DNA of 64,000 nucleotides, taken from the NCBI GenBank assembly GCA_018263115.1, contig JADFDC010000003.1:1-64000 (forward strand), in the 5' to 3' direction. The translations under genes and the position numbers were made by a program. This DNA is from Thiobacillus sp. Lineage in GTDB: Bacteria; Pseudomonadota; Gammaproteobacteria; Burkholderiales; Thiobacillaceae. The notes beneath the pieces are model-generated. The model saw only the letters and a list, made by a program, of their open reading frames with translations, searched no databases and was not told the origin of the DNA. Shown here one piece after another: positions 18,901 through 27,506 of this stretch (position 1 is its first letter; every line of letters begins with the position of its first letter).

Positions 18901-19711
18901 AGTCATCCGCAACCCAGCCAAGGTGAACGAGGATTCCGACGCGGTGTTCTACTTCCCCGGCTGCGGATCGGAGAGACTTTTCTCCCAGGTTGGGTTGGCC
19001 ACGCAGGCCATGCTGTTTGAACTGGGCGCGCAAACCGTGCTGCCGCCCGGTTACCTGTGCTGCGGTTATCCGCAGACCTCGGCCGGCCGCGCCGACCTGG
19101 GTGATGCCATCACCATGCAGAACCGCGTCCTGTTTCATCGAATCGCCAACACGCTCAACTATCTCGACATCAAGACCGTCATCGTGTCCTGCGGCACCTG
19201 CATGGACCAGTTGCTGAAATACCAGTTCGGAAAAATCTTTCCCGGCTGCCGCCTGCTCGACATCCACGAATACCTGCTGGAGAAGGGCGTAAAACTTGAT
19301 GGTGTGGAAGGGGTTAAATACCTGTACCACGACCCCTGCCACACACCGATGAAGACGCACAACCCCATCAAGGTTGCCAGCACGTTGATGGGTCAGGAGG
19401 TAAAACTCTCCGACCGCTGCTGTGGCGAATCCGGCACGCTGGCCGTATCGCGGCCCGACATCTCAACCCAGATCCGTTTCCGCAAACAGGAAGAGTTGGA
19501 GAAAGGCAAGCCAGCCCTGGGCGGTGGCACAACGAAAATCCTCACCTCCTGCCCATCGTGTTTGCAGGGTTTGTCACGCTACCAGGAAGACACCGGCATC
19601 GAGCCGGATTACATCGTGGTCGAAATGGCCAGGAAAATACTGGGCGAGAACTGGATGACGGACTACATCAGCAAGGCCAGCAACGGCGGCATCGAAAGAG
19701 TGCTGCTTTGA
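15902..19711 (+). CDS. FAD-linked oxidase / 4Fe-4S / CCG-domain fusion dehydrogenase (GlcD-GlcF type, DUF3683)
   Basis: The 1269-residue protein combines a roughly 120-residue N-terminal helical domain (DUF3683-like), a vanillyl-alcohol-oxidase-type FAD domain ([16 protein letters not shown] near residue 190) and the GlcD C-terminal region. Two [4Fe-4S] motifs follow ([11 protein letters not shown] about 805, [11 protein letters not shown] about 868), then two CCG domains (CCGYPQ 1053, CCGESG 1174). It fuses what glycolate or D-lactate dehydrogenases split into subunits and should pass electrons from a 2-hydroxy acid to quinone. The exact substrate is unknown. The ATG at 15902 gives the conserved [20 protein letters not shown] start. 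Confidence 0.88.
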   Translation: MNRLREIPYNYTSFSDREIVIRLLGDEAWATLNILRGERKTGRSARMLFEVLGDIWVVDRNPYLQDDLLDNPKRRVALIEALNHRLREIEARRQGNDQVAKLLSAAHAAVEKFSSQFERAAKLRRDTLRLLSRYTRKDNIRFDGLSRVSHVTDATDWRVEYPFVVLTPDTEQEIADLVAGCIELGLTIIPRGGGTGYTGGAIPLTELSAVINTEKLEQLSGIEMLRLPGVNSEVATIHCGAGVVTRRVMEAAENAGLAFAVDPTSADASTIGGNVAMNAGGKKAVLWGTALDNLVSWKMVTPDATWLEVTRLDHNLGKIHDVEMARFEIRRYARDGKSEIVPPEILEIPGEHFRKVGLGKDVTDKFLSGLPGIQKEGCDGLITSARFVLHRLPEFTRTVCLEFFGQVRSAVPAIIEVKDYLDAHPSAILAGLEHLDARYVKAVGYATKANRNQRPTMVLLADIVSDDESAAMEAASHIVRLANARDGEGFIAVSPETRKKFWLDRARTAAIAAHTNAFKINEDVVIPLHRLADYSDGIERINIELSIQNKLALLDRLNDFFAGALPLFEDEDTVADTGMTEERRKRAFALLDKVRARWTWLLDNLDASPASAELAIATTDMVSASKHPSVFHALQDHTLRVSWKRELRKPLHEIFVGREYQTVLTECDRIHKEVLKSRVFVALHMHAGDGNVHTNIPVNSDDYAMLQTANAAVARIMRLAEDLGGVISGEHGIGLTKLEFLSKSAIATFADYKDRVDPKGHFNKGKLLEGADLRNAYTPSFSLLEMESLIMEQSEIGSIADSIADCLRCGKCKPVCNTHIPRANLLYSPRNKVLATSLLIEAFLYEEQTRRGISLAHFDEFNDVADHCTVCHKCLNPCPVNIDFGDVSIAMRNFLRAQGKKKFNPGSALSMLFLNTQDARVIKSMRKGMIEWGYAGQRWAHGVGRKLGMIQSQTRLPPSTTGKPSIPVQVIHFINKPMPGNLPKKTSRALLGLEDPRIVPVIRNPAKVNEDSDAVFYFPGCGSERLFSQVGLATQAMLFELGAQTVLPPGYLCCGYPQTSAGRADLGDAITMQNRVLFHRIANTLNYLDIKTVIVSCGTCMDQLLKYQFGKIFPGCRLLDIHEYLLEKGVKLDGVEGVKYLYHDPCHTPMKTHNPIKVASTLMGQEVKLSDRCCGESGTLAVSRPDISTQIRFRKQEELEKGKPALGGGTTKILTSCPSCLQGLSRYQEDTGIEPDYIVVEMARKILGENWMTDYISKASNGGIERVLL

Positions 19712-20118
19712 ACTGCCCGCTTTGCGATACACCCGGAGGAGAAGTGCTCTGGCAGGATGATTTCTGCCGCGTGGTACTGGTAACGGACACCCCCGACTAT
19801 CCTGGTTTCTGCCGCGTGATTATCAATGGTCACATGAAGGAAATGACCGACCTGACCGCGGAAGAACGCAGCCGCCTGATGAGCGTCGTCTGGAAAACCG
19901 AACAGGCCGTGCGCGACGTGATGCACCCCGACAAGATCAACCTCGCCTCACTCGGAAATGTCGTCCCACACCTGCACTGGCATGTGATTCCGCGCTTTGA
20001 GAATGACCGGCATTTTCCGAATCCGATCTGGGGAGAAGCGAAGCGGGATGCCAGAACTGCAGCGCCGCCGAACTTGATTGAATTGTTGAGCGCTGCGCTC
20101 AAAACCGGCAGTTATTGA
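19708..20118 (+). CDS. HIT-family hydrolase (histidine triad)
   Basis: The 136-residue protein has the histidine triad HLHWHVIPR (about residues 88-96) and an N-terminal CPLCD zinc-like pair. HIT proteins hydrolyse nucleoside phosphoramidates or dinucleoside polyphosphates. The only suitable start is a TTG at 19708 whose last two bases belong to the TGA of the preceding dehydrogenase gene, indicating translational coupling; there is no ATG before the conserved NCPLC. Confidence 0.85.
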   Translation: MNCPLCDTPGGEVLWQDDFCRVVLVTDTPDYPGFCRVIINGHMKEMTDLTAEERSRLMSVVWKTEQAVRDVMHPDKINLASLGNVVPHLHWHVIPRFENDRHFPNPIWGEAKRDARTAAPPNLIELLSAALKTGSY

Positions 20119-20143
20119 CCCAAAGCAAATTGAATGACATCAA

Positions 20144-20246
20144 GCTCCCTCCCCGCTCGCCGGGGAGGGTTGGGGAGGGGTAAACGAATTGGCTCGATGC
20201 AGCAGACATTTACCCCCTCCCAGCCTCCCCCGGCAAGCGGGGGAAG
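20144..20246. repeat. G/C-rich intergenic inverted repeat
   Basis: CTCCCTCCCCGCTCGCCGGGG and its partner CCCCGGCAAGCGGGGG form nested hairpins. The two halves (20144-20183 and 20210-20246) are also mutually complementary (GGGGAGGGGTAAA / TTTACCCCCTCC). It fills the space between the convergent HIT and ABC-F genes and could act as a bidirectional terminator. This is a common type of intergenic palindrome in betaproteobacteria. Confidence 0.65.
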
Positions 20247-20317
20247 TGTGTAAAGTACCTTCGTTTCACATCAGTAACCTCCATCCTTCGGGCGACTCTC
20301 TTTATCAAAGGTAAGAA

Positions 20318-22207
20318 TCAGGCGATTTTCTCCAGCGCCTCCCAGCGTTCCAGACATTCCAGCAATTCAAGTTCGATTGCTTCCAGCCGCGCGCTCATGG
20401 CAGCGGTGTCGCTGGCTGCGTCGAGATAGGTATTGGGATCGGCAAGTTTCGCTTGCAATGTGACCTGCTCCTGTTCCAGTGACTTGATTTTCTCCGGCAT
20501 GGCGTCGAGCTCGCGCTGTTCCTTGTAGCTGAGTTTGCGCTTGTCGCGGCGCGGCTCCTGTGCCGGCACTGGCTTGGGGGAGGGCCTGGCTTCCGCAGAA
20601 AAACAGGCAGTACGCGCAACACGCTCACGCTTCCAGTCTTCATAGCCGCCCGCCACGTTGATCAGTTTTCCATCACCTTCAAATGCAATGGAAGTGGTGA
20701 CGACGTTATCGAGAAAAACCCGGTCGTGCGAAACCAGGATGACCGTGCCGGAATAATCCTGCAGCAGATGCTCAAGCAGTTCCAGGGTATCGATGTCGAG
20801 ATCGTTGGTGGGTTCATCCAGCACCAGTACGTTAGCTGGCCTTGCGAATAATCTCGCCAGCAACAGCCGGTTGCGTTCGCCGCCGGACAGGGCGGACACC
20901 TTGGCGCGAGCGCGTTCGGGCGGAAACAGAAAGTCTTCCAGGTAGCCGATGACGTGTGTTTTTCTGCCTGCGATTTCGACGTAATCGGAACCGGGTGAAA
21001 TGGTATCGACGAGGGTTGCGTTGTCGTCGAGCACATTGCGGAACTGGTCAAAATAGGCCACCTGCAAATTGGTACCGCGCTTGATGGTTCCGCTGTCGGG
21101 CTTGAGCTCGCCCAGGATGAGTTTGATCAGCGTAGTCTTGCCCGCTCCGTTTGGGCCAAGCAATCCAAGTTTGTCACCACGCAGAATGGTGGTGGAAAAA
21201 TCGCGGATGAGAATGCGCTCGAGAATGGCATAGCTGACATCGATCAGCTCGGCCACGATCTTGCCGGAGCGTTCGCCTGAATCGAGATTGAATCCGACTT
21301 GTCCCAACTGGTTTTGCCGCGCTTCACGCACGCGGCGCAATGCTTCCAGCCTGCGTACGCGGCCTTCGTTGCGGGTACGGCGGGCCTCGATGCCTTTTCT
21401 TATCCAGACTTCCTCCTGCTTCCAGAACTTGTCGAACTTGCGGTTCTGTGCAGCTTCGACTTCCAGCTGTTCGGCCTTCCTGGTCTGATAGGCGCTGAAG
21501 TTGCCTGCGTATTCGCGCAAAGCCCCGCGATCGAGTTCGACGATGCGGTTGGCCACGGCGTCCAGAAATTTGCGGTCGTGGGTGATGAAAAACAGGCCAC
21601 CGGAGAAATCACGGAGCAGGTTTTCCATCCATTCGATGGCGGCGAAATCCAGATGGTTGGTCGGTTCGTCCAGCAGCAGCAGTTCGGGATCGCCTGCCAG
21701 CGCACGGGCCAGCGCCACGCGCTTCTTCTGCCCGCCGGAAAGATTCTCGACCAACGCATCGGCCGGCAATTCAAGCCGGGCCAGCACTTCCTCGATCTTC
21801 TGGTTCAGCCGCCAGGCGTCGTGCGCTTCCAGTTCATGCGTGAGCCTTGCCAGTTCATCGTGAACGGCTTCGTCGCCTTCCGCCATGCGATGCACCACGG
21901 CATGGTAGGCAGAAAGCAGGGCCTGCAATTCGCCCACGCCTTCGGCGACCGCTTCGTATACGGTGTGGCCCGGCGAAAACTGCGGCTCCTGCGGTACATA
22001 CGCCAGCCGCAGACCGGGCTTGCGCCAGACGTCGCCGGCATCGGGTTTGATCTCGCCCGCAATGATTTTCATCAGGCTGGATTTGCCCGTGCCGTTGCGG
22101 CCGATGAGTCCGATGCGTTCTCCTGCATCGATGACGAGCGAGGCACCGTCGAGCAACGGCCAGTGGCCGTAGGCGAGTTCGAGCTTGTCAAGAATGGCTA
22201 AAGGCAT
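20318..22207 (-). CDS. uup: ABC-F family ATPase (Uup-like)
   Basis: The 629-residue protein has two ABC domains without membrane segments: Walker A GRNGTGKSS (36-44) and GPNGAGKTT (about 350), and signatures LSGGQKKR and LSGGERNR. They are joined by the ABC-F linker (about 235-310), and a C-terminal coiled coil (about 555-629) typical of Uup follows. Uup binds DNA and ribosomes and affects precise excision and translation. Both LLLDEPTNHLD and LVLDEPTNDLD Walker B/D-loop motifs are intact. Monocistronic and flanked by repeats on both sides. Confidence 0.92.
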   Translation of the reverse strand: MPLAILDKLELAYGHWPLLDGASLVIDAGERIGLIGRNGTGKSSLMKIIAGEIKPDAGDVWRKPGLRLAYVPQEPQFSPGHTVYEAVAEGVGELQALLSAYHAVVHRMAEGDEAVHDELARLTHELEAHDAWRLNQKIEEVLARLELPADALVENLSGGQKKRVALARALAGDPELLLLDEPTNHLDFAAIEWMENLLRDFSGGLFFITHDRKFLDAVANRIVELDRGALREYAGNFSAYQTRKAEQLEVEAAQNRKFDKFWKQEEVWIRKGIEARRTRNEGRVRRLEALRRVREARQNQLGQVGFNLDSGERSGKIVAELIDVSYAILERILIRDFSTTILRGDKLGLLGPNGAGKTTLIKLILGELKPDSGTIKRGTNLQVAYFDQFRNVLDDNATLVDTISPGSDYVEIAGRKTHVIGYLEDFLFPPERARAKVSALSGGERNRLLLARLFARPANVLVLDEPTNDLDIDTLELLEHLLQDYSGTVILVSHDRVFLDNVVTTSIAFEGDGKLINVAGGYEDWKRERVARTACFSAEARPSPKPVPAQEPRRDKRKLSYKEQRELDAMPEKIKSLEQEQVTLQAKLADPNTYLDAASDTAAMSARLEAIELELLECLERWEALEKIA

Positions 22208-22214
22208 GAATGAT

Positions 22215-22291
22215 CTACACAGAGGTAACAGAGGGAGCTGAGGAAGCGCATTTATTTTGTTCCTCTGTTACCTCTGCTCCCTCTGTGTAAG
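22215..22291. repeat. Dispersed inverted repeat (CACAGAGGTAACAGAGG type), copy 3
   Basis: The left arm (22215-22240, CTACACAGAGGTAACAGAGG) and right arm (22262-22290, CCTCTGTTACCTCTGCTCCC then TCTGTGTA) are complementary with an internal GAGCTGAGG difference. It lies between phoR and uup, 20 bp from the phoR stop. Confidence 0.75.
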
Positions 22292-22309
22292 AAGGTATTT
22301 GGCAGTTAG

Positions 22310-23644
22310 CTATTTTACTAGCGCAAGGCGGGGTTTCTGGTCTTCGACCTTTGAAGGAATCAGACGCGTTTCAGGGAACATGGCCGAGAAGGTGCTGCCC
22401 TTGCCGGGAATGCTCTGGATATCCAGCCTGGCGCCATGACGCGTAAGGATGTGCTTGACGATGGCCAGCCCCAACCCGGTTCCGCCAGTTTCGCGCGAGC
22501 GCGAACGGTCCACGCGATAGAAGCGTTCGGTCAGGCGCGGAATATGTTCGGAAGCAATGCCCTCGCCTGTGTCAGTAACCGAAAAAACCGGCTGCCCCTC
22601 CTGTTCGAACCAGCGCAGGGTCACCTGCCCGCCTTCCGGCGTGTAGCGTACGGCATTGGAAACCAGGTTGGAAAAAGCGCTTTGCAGTTCCTGCAAACTG
22701 CCCAGAAGCCATGCCTTGGATTGAATCTCGACACGAACCGTGTGTTTTCCGCGGCTCAACGACTCTGCTTCGCGAGCAAGTTCACGCATCAAATCAGGCA
22801 TCTGCACCTGTTCTTCGGCAACAGCGTTATCAGAGGACTCCAGCCGCGACAACGTAAGCAAGTCATCAAGCAACCGCTGCATGCGTTTGGTGTGATTGTG
22901 CATGATGCCGAAATAATGCTTGAGGTCGGCGTCAGCCGGCTTGTCCATCTCGCCCAGTGTCTCGACAAAGCCCCCGACCACGGTCAGGGGCGTGCGCAGC
23001 TCGTGCGAGACGTTGGCAACAAAGTCACGGCGCATGGCGTCAACACGTTCCAGTTCGGTGATGTCACGTGCCATCAGCAGTTTTTGTTCCGCGCCGAAGG
23101 GAACAAGCTGCAACGTCAGCAGGACATCGCGGTTTGCCGGGGAGCGGCAGGTCAAGGTTTTCGAGTAATCACGTTCGTTCAGAAAATCGACGAAATGCGT
23201 CTGCCGAAGCAGATAGTGGATGTACTGGCCCTTGTCGCGCACGCAATCCAGGCCTAGGTAGCGTCTTGAAGCAGGGTTGCACCACTCGATCTGATCCTGC
23301 TGGTTGAGAATGACAATGCCGTCGGGTACCGCCTCGGCGGCGTGCTGGAACTGCCCCAGCGCGCTGACCAGTTCCGATTTGCTCTGGATCTGATGTTTTT
23401 GCAGTTTTTCCAGACGGTAGAAGATGTCGCCCCAGGCGCCTGAATCACGCGGGGCGGGGCTTGATCCGCCTTTTTCAAGCCAGCGCGAAAGCCTGGCCTG
23501 CTGCCAAAGCTGGCGGAACAGATAGGCCAGCAGCACCACAACGGAGAACTTGAGCGCCGCGTTCTGGCCGCCGGCCGCCCAGAAGATCAAGGCCACCAGA
23601 CCAAAGCCAAACAACGTGGTGAAAGGCCGCCACCAGAAACCCAT
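22310..23644 (-). CDS. phoR: Phosphate regulon sensor histidine kinase PhoR
   Basis: The 444-residue kinase has two short N-terminal transmembrane segments (about 8-24 and 30-46) with almost no periplasmic loop, as in PhoR. A PAS domain follows (VPDGIVILN...WCNPASRRYLG, about 106-190), then HisKA with H214 in VSHELRTPL and an HATPase domain (TGEGIASEH, GGTGLGLAI). With PhoB and the PstSCAB/PhoU system it controls the phosphate-starvation response. It lies 35 bp downstream of phoB, in the same operon. No pst genes are in the window. Confidence 0.93.
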   Translation of the reverse strand: MGFWWRPFTTLFGFGLVALIFWAAGGQNAALKFSVVVLLAYLFRQLWQQARLSRWLEKGGSSPAPRDSGAWGDIFYRLEKLQKHQIQSKSELVSALGQFQHAAEAVPDGIVILNQQDQIEWCNPASRRYLGLDCVRDKGQYIHYLLRQTHFVDFLNERDYSKTLTCRSPANRDVLLTLQLVPFGAEQKLLMARDITELERVDAMRRDFVANVSHELRTPLTVVGGFVETLGEMDKPADADLKHYFGIMHNHTKRMQRLLDDLLTLSRLESSDNAVAEEQVQMPDLMRELAREAESLSRGKHTVRVEIQSKAWLLGSLQELQSAFSNLVSNAVRYTPEGGQVTLRWFEQEGQPVFSVTDTGEGIASEHIPRLTERFYRVDRSRSRETGGTGLGLAIVKHILTRHGARLDIQSIPGKGSTFSAMFPETRLIPSKVEDQKPRLALVK

Positions 23645-23679
23645 TTTCCGTCCGCGCAGGATGAGGTAGGGGCATTATG

Positions 23680-24369
23680 CTACTTCTGGACGGAAAAGCG
23701 GTAGCCCGATCCCCGAACGGTCTGCACCAGATTGTCGTGACCACTTACTTCCAGCGCAAGCCTTAAACGGCGTATATGGACATCCACTGTGCGTTCCTCG
23801 ACGAAGACATCGTCGCCCCATACCTGGTCCAGTAATTGGGAACGGCTGTAGACACGTTCGGCATGGGTCATGAAGAAATGCAGCAGCCGGAATTCGGTCG
23901 GGCCCAGTTCAATGGGTGTGCCGTTGCCTGTAACACGATGGCTGACGGGGTCAAGTCTGAGCCCTGCAATATCGACCTGCTCTTCGGTCATCTGCGGCGC
24001 CCGGCGGCGCAACACGGCGCGGATGCGGGAAACCAGCTCGCGCGGGGAAAACGGCTTGGTGATGTAGTCGTCCGCGCCGGTATCCAGCCCCGCCACCCTG
24101 TCCTGTTCCTCGCCACGCGCGGTCAGCATGATGATGGGAACCGGCTGGTAGCGGTTATCCGCCCGAAGCCGCTTGCACAGATCTATGCCGGACATGCCCG
24201 GCAACATCCAGTCCAGCAGAATCACATCCGGCAGGGCACTCTTGAGGTATTGCAGCGCATCCTCGGCATCGGACGCCGCCGTGACCTGATGCCCGGCCTG
24301 CCCCAGATTGAGCTTGAGCAGTTCCTGGATACCTGGCTCGTCTTCCACCAGCAGAATATTCGCAGCCAT
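23680..24369 (-). CDS. phoB: Phosphate regulon response regulator PhoB
   Basis: The 229-residue protein has a receiver domain (phosphoacceptor D53 in LLDWMLPG, Lys in [10 protein letters not shown]) and a C-terminal winged-helix OmpR/PhoB DNA-binding domain ([22 protein letters not shown]). Length and order before phoR fit PhoB rather than other OmpR members. Three 11-bp-spaced Pho box repeats lie just upstream, consistent with autoregulation. Confidence 0.94.
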   Translation of the reverse strand: MAANILLVEDEPGIQELLKLNLGQAGHQVTAASDAEDALQYLKSALPDVILLDWMLPGMSGIDLCKRLRADNRYQPVPIIMLTARGEEQDRVAGLDTGADDYITKPFSPRELVSRIRAVLRRRAPQMTEEQVDIAGLRLDPVSHRVTGNGTPIELGPTEFRLLHFFMTHAERVYSRSQLLDQVWGDDVFVEERTVDVHIRRLRLALEVSGHDNLVQTVRGSGYRFSVQK

Positions 24370-24406
24370 GACTTAGCCTTACGTTTTATTAACCTGCACA
24401 AATAGT

Positions 24407-24435
24407 ATGACGGCAAAATGACAGCTTTGTGACAG
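24407..24435 (-). promoter_or_regulatory. Pho box (PhoB binding site) upstream of phoB
   Basis: Read on the minus strand, CTGTCACAAAG-CTGTCATTTTG-CCGTCAT gives three direct repeats of CTGTCA-like heptamers at exact 11-bp period (24435-24429, 24424-24418, 24413-24407). The consensus Pho box is two CTGTCAT repeats at 11 bp. It lies 38 bp before the phoB start, and ubiE is divergent on the other side. Confidence 0.9.
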
Positions 24436-24469
24436 CCCGATATCGCCCATCCCTCAGGTAAAATGCCGC

Positions 24470-25357
24470 ATGGACGACAAAAACACTCAAACCCGGCAAG
24501 AAAATCGTAGCGAGCGGGCGTCAGCTGGGGAAGGCAGGAGCGCAGGAACCGGAATGTATACGAAAATACATGAGGATTCCGAGCACCGCCCGACCCCAGA
24601 TCACGCCCGCGCAGTAGATTTTGTGCCGGGTTCCACCCATTTCGGCTTCAAGACCGTCGCCGAATCCGAAAAAGCCGCCAAAGTCGCTGAAGTTTTCCAT
24701 TCCGTGGCGCGCCGCTATGACTTGATGAACGATCTCATGTCTGGCGGCCTGCACCGCATCTGGAAGCGCTTCACCGTCAGCCAGGCCGGTTTGCGCCCTG
24801 GCCACAAGGTGCTGGATATCGCGGGCGGCACTGGCGACATGAGCCGGCTGTTCCTGAAGGAAGTCGGCCCAACCGGCCAGGTCATCCTGACCGACATCAA
24901 CTATTCCATGCTCAACGAGGGCCGCAACCGTTTGCTTAACGAGGGCACGCTCACGCCAGTGGCCCAATGCGATGGAGAAAAGCTGCCCTTCCCGAATGAC
25001 TATTTTGACCTTGTCTGCGTGGCCTTCGGACTGCGCAACATGACGCACAAGGACATCGCGCTCGGGGAAATGTATCGCGTGCTGAAACCCGGCGGCCGCC
25101 TGCTGGTGCTGGAATTCTCGAAAGTCTGGAAGCCGCTGGAGCCCGTCTACGATGCCTATTCTTTCAAGATTTTGCCGAAAATGGGCCAGTTGATCACCAA
25201 CGACGCGGGTAGTTATCAATACCTGGCCGAATCCATCCGCATGCACCCGGGCCAGGAAGAACTCAAGTCCATGATGGAAGAAGCGGGCTTTGAACGCGTG
25301 ACTTATCACAACCTGACCGCGGGTGTGGTGGCCTTGCACCGGGGCTTCAAGTTCTGA
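24470..25357 (+). CDS. ubiE: Demethylmenaquinone/2-methoxy-6-polyprenylbenzoquinol C-methyltransferase with repeat-encoded N-terminal extension
   Basis: The core (from [18 protein letters not shown], about residue 55) is a full-length UbiE. It has the SAM-binding [11 protein letters not shown], the [12 protein letters not shown] motif and the C-terminal [11 protein letters not shown]. The 295-residue open frame is about 45-50 residues longer than usual. The extra residues 10-50 ([20 protein letters not shown] onward) are encoded by the same repeat found upstream of fbp (copy A). Translation may start at 24470, at an internal ATG (24554) or at a GTG close to the core. It makes ubiquinone (and menaquinone) precursors and forms an operon with ubiJ and ubiB. 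Confidence 0.92.
   Translation: MDDKNTQTRQENRSERASAGEGRSAGTGMYTKIHEDSEHRPTPDHARAVDFVPGSTHFGFKTVAESEKAAKVAEVFHSVARRYDLMNDLMSGGLHRIWKRFTVSQAGLRPGHKVLDIAGGTGDMSRLFLKEVGPTGQVILTDINYSMLNEGRNRLLNEGTLTPVAQCDGEKLPFPNDYFDLVCVAFGLRNMTHKDIALGEMYRVLKPGGRLLVLEFSKVWKPLEPVYDAYSFKILPKMGQLITNDAGSYQYLAESIRMHPGQEELKSMMEEAGFERVTYHNLTAGVVALHRGFKF
24500..24620. repeat. Repeat (GTAGCGAGCGG...ATTCCGAGCACCG family), copy B, inside the ubiE reading frame
   Basis: It aligns with 4751-4866, sharing AAATCGTAGCGAGCGG, GCGCAGGAA, CGGAatGTATAcGaaaATACATGAG, ATTCCGAGCACCG and GCGCAGTAGATTT. The copy keeps the ubiE frame open and would encode about 40 residues N-terminal to the conserved methyltransferase core. Confidence 0.75.
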
Positions 25358-25935
25358 TGGATTTGTCTGGCCTCGCGCTCGCTGGCGTTCTGAACCATCT
25401 CGTCGCCCAGACGCCGGGCGGCTGCGCGGGGTTGGCGAAGCATGCCGGCCGCAGACTGGCCATTGACGCCATCCTCACCCGGCATGTCTTTCTCATCAAG
25501 GAGGATGGCCAGCTTTCTCCGGGGCAGGATGCAGTAGCCGACGCAAGCATCAAATTGACACCCGATTTGCTAGCCCGGCTACCATTCGAAGGCAAGGATG
25601 CCTTCCGTTCCGCCCCCACTGAAGGCGACGCGGAACTGCTATCCGCATTCAACGATGTGTTCCACAACATGCAGTGGGACGCCGAATCCGATCTCGCGAA
25701 ACTGTTTGGTCCTGTTGTTGGCTTCAGGCTGGCGGAAGCCGGGCGCAGTTTTACCGGCTGGCTAGGCCAGGCTTCCCTGGACACGGCAAAAACCCTGGCC
25801 GAATACGCCACCGAGGAAAACCCGATGCTGGCCAGCCCGCTGGATATCAAGCATTTCAATGCGGAAGTCGACACCCTGCGGGACGACGTGGCACGACTGG
25901 AAGCACGGCTGGCAAAACTGGAAAAACCCGCATGA
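25357..25935 (+). CDS. ubiJ: Ubiquinone biosynthesis accessory factor UbiJ (SCP2 domain)
   Basis: The 192-residue protein has an SCP2 sterol-carrier-like lipid-binding domain (about 15-110) and a C-terminal charged helix ([19 protein letters not shown]). It sits between ubiE and ubiB, the conserved order. UbiJ binds lipid intermediates and supports the soluble Ubi complex. The start overlaps the ubiE stop (TGATG) and its end overlaps ubiB (ATGA). Confidence 0.9.
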   Translation: MDLSGLALAGVLNHLVAQTPGGCAGLAKHAGRRLAIDAILTRHVFLIKEDGQLSPGQDAVADASIKLTPDLLARLPFEGKDAFRSAPTEGDAELLSAFNDVFHNMQWDAESDLAKLFGPVVGFRLAEAGRSFTGWLGQASLDTAKTLAEYATEENPMLASPLDIKHFNAEVDTLRDDVARLEARLAKLEKPA

Positions 25936-27461
25936 AATTTTTGCGGCTGCTCACCATCGGCTGGGTTTCGCTGCGCTACGGGCTGGATGATTTTCTGCTG
26001 GGCCATGCCAAAACCCGCTGGCTGCGGCCTGTTGTCAAAGGTTTGCTGTTCTGGCGCGACCTGTCCAAACCACGCGGGGTGCGCCTTCGACTGGCGCTGG
26101 AGTCTCTGGGCCCGCTGTTCGTCAAGTTTGGCCAGATGCTGTCCACCCGCCGCGACCTGCTGCCGGACGACATCGCCAATGAACTGGCGCTGTTGCAGGA
26201 TCGCGTTCCGCCTTTTCCCTTTGCCCAGGTCGATACAGTTCTGAATGGCGCTTATGAACGTCCCTGGCAGGACACCTTCAGCGAATTCAATCGCGTACCG
26301 GTCGCCTCCGCTTCGGTGGCGCAGGTGCATTTCGCCACCTTGTGCGATGGCCGTCTGGTGGCGGTCAAGGTATTGCGGCCGGGCATCGGGCGCATCATCG
26401 ATCACGATCTTGGCCTGCTGGATGCCGGCGCGTGGCTGATCGAGAAACTCTTTGCCGACGGCAAGCGGCTGCGCCCGCGTGAAGTGGTCGACGAATTTCG
26501 CAAGACGCTGGCCGACGAACTGGACCTGATGCGCGAAGCCTCCAATGCCGCGCTGCTCAAGCACAATTTCGAACGCTCTACCCTCACGCGCATGCCTGAG
26601 GTGTATTTCGATTACTGCCGCGAAACGGTGATGGTCATGGAGCGCATCCACGGTGTACCCATCAGCCAAAAGGAAGCACTGCAACTGGCCGGGGTCGACA
26701 TACCGAAGCTTGCTCGTAACGGCGTGGAAATCTTCTTTACCCAGGTTTTCCGCGACGGCTTTTTTCATGCCGACATGCATCCCGGCAACATTTTTGTCGG
26801 CACCGAAGGCGCGGACAAGGGCAAATATCTGGCGGTGGATTTCGGCATCTGCGGCACGCTGTCCGAAACCGACAAGAATTATCTCGCCGTCAATTTTCTG
26901 GCGGCATTCCGCCGCGATTACAAACGCTTTGCCGAGGCGCACATCGAATCCGGCTGGGTGCCCGCCAATACAAGGGTGGAAGAACTTGAGGCCGCAGTAC
27001 GTTCCTGCTGCGAACCGTATTTCGACAAGCCCCTCAAGGACATATCATTTGGCCATCTGTTGATGCGGCTCTTCGCCATGTCCAGAAGATTCAATGTGGA
27101 AATCCAGCCGCAACTGGTACTGCTGCAGAAAACCCTGTTGCAGGTCGAAGGTCTCGGGCGGCAGCTCGATCCCGATCTGGATCTATGGAAAACCGGCAAG
27201 CCCTATCTGGAACGCTGGATGAATGAGCAGCTTGGCTGGCAGGGCTTTGTCCGCCGCATGAAGGAAGAAGCGCCCGAATGGAGCCGCCTGCTGCCGCAGA
27301 TGCCGCGTCTGGTTCATGCCTTTCTCAATCGCACGCCTGACCAGCACGAACTTGAAGCGAAGCTGGAAAAACTGGCCGAACGGCAGCGCATCAATACCCT
27401 ACTTCTGATTGCCACATTCTGCCTGGCCATCTGGGCAGCGGTACTGGCGATTTTCAAATAA
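25932..27461 (+). CDS. ubiB: UbiB family atypical kinase/ATPase for ubiquinone synthesis
   Basis: The 509-residue protein has the UbiB KxGQ motif ([10 protein letters not shown], 64-73), nucleotide-binding Lys in VAVKVLRPG, catalytic [11 protein letters not shown] (about 280) and VDFGICG. A hydrophobic C-terminal membrane segment follows ([18 protein letters not shown], about 488-505). It is an ADCK-type ATPase that assists ubiquinone precursor extraction. The start at 25932 overlaps the ubiJ stop by 4 nt. It is convergent with the DUF5666 gene, 45 bp away, with no clear terminator between them. Confidence 0.94.
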   Translation: MKFLRLLTIGWVSLRYGLDDFLLGHAKTRWLRPVVKGLLFWRDLSKPRGVRLRLALESLGPLFVKFGQMLSTRRDLLPDDIANELALLQDRVPPFPFAQVDTVLNGAYERPWQDTFSEFNRVPVASASVAQVHFATLCDGRLVAVKVLRPGIGRIIDHDLGLLDAGAWLIEKLFADGKRLRPREVVDEFRKTLADELDLMREASNAALLKHNFERSTLTRMPEVYFDYCRETVMVMERIHGVPISQKEALQLAGVDIPKLARNGVEIFFTQVFRDGFFHADMHPGNIFVGTEGADKGKYLAVDFGICGTLSETDKNYLAVNFLAAFRRDYKRFAEAHIESGWVPANTRVEELEAAVRSCCEPYFDKPLKDISFGHLLMRLFAMSRRFNVEIQPQLVLLQKTLLQVEGLGRQLDPDLDLWKTGKPYLERWMNEQLGWQGFVRRMKEEAPEWSRLLPQMPRLVHAFLNRTPDQHELEAKLEKLAERQRINTLLLIATFCLAIWAAVLAIFK

Positions 27462-27506
27462 GCATACCCCCAACACCAGGCAGGCAGTATTTCCGCCAAT
27501 TCCTAA

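Noticed and set aside
16295-19360. A 1021-residue open frame antisense to the FAD/Fe-S dehydrogenase
   Set aside because: High GC codon bias keeps the antisense frame open; the product is His/Arg/Gly-rich without domains, while the sense strand has a full multi-domain enzyme.
25347-26942. A 531-residue minus-strand open frame over ubiJ/ubiB
   Set aside because: Shadow of two well-supported, coupled ubi genes; no recognisable domain.
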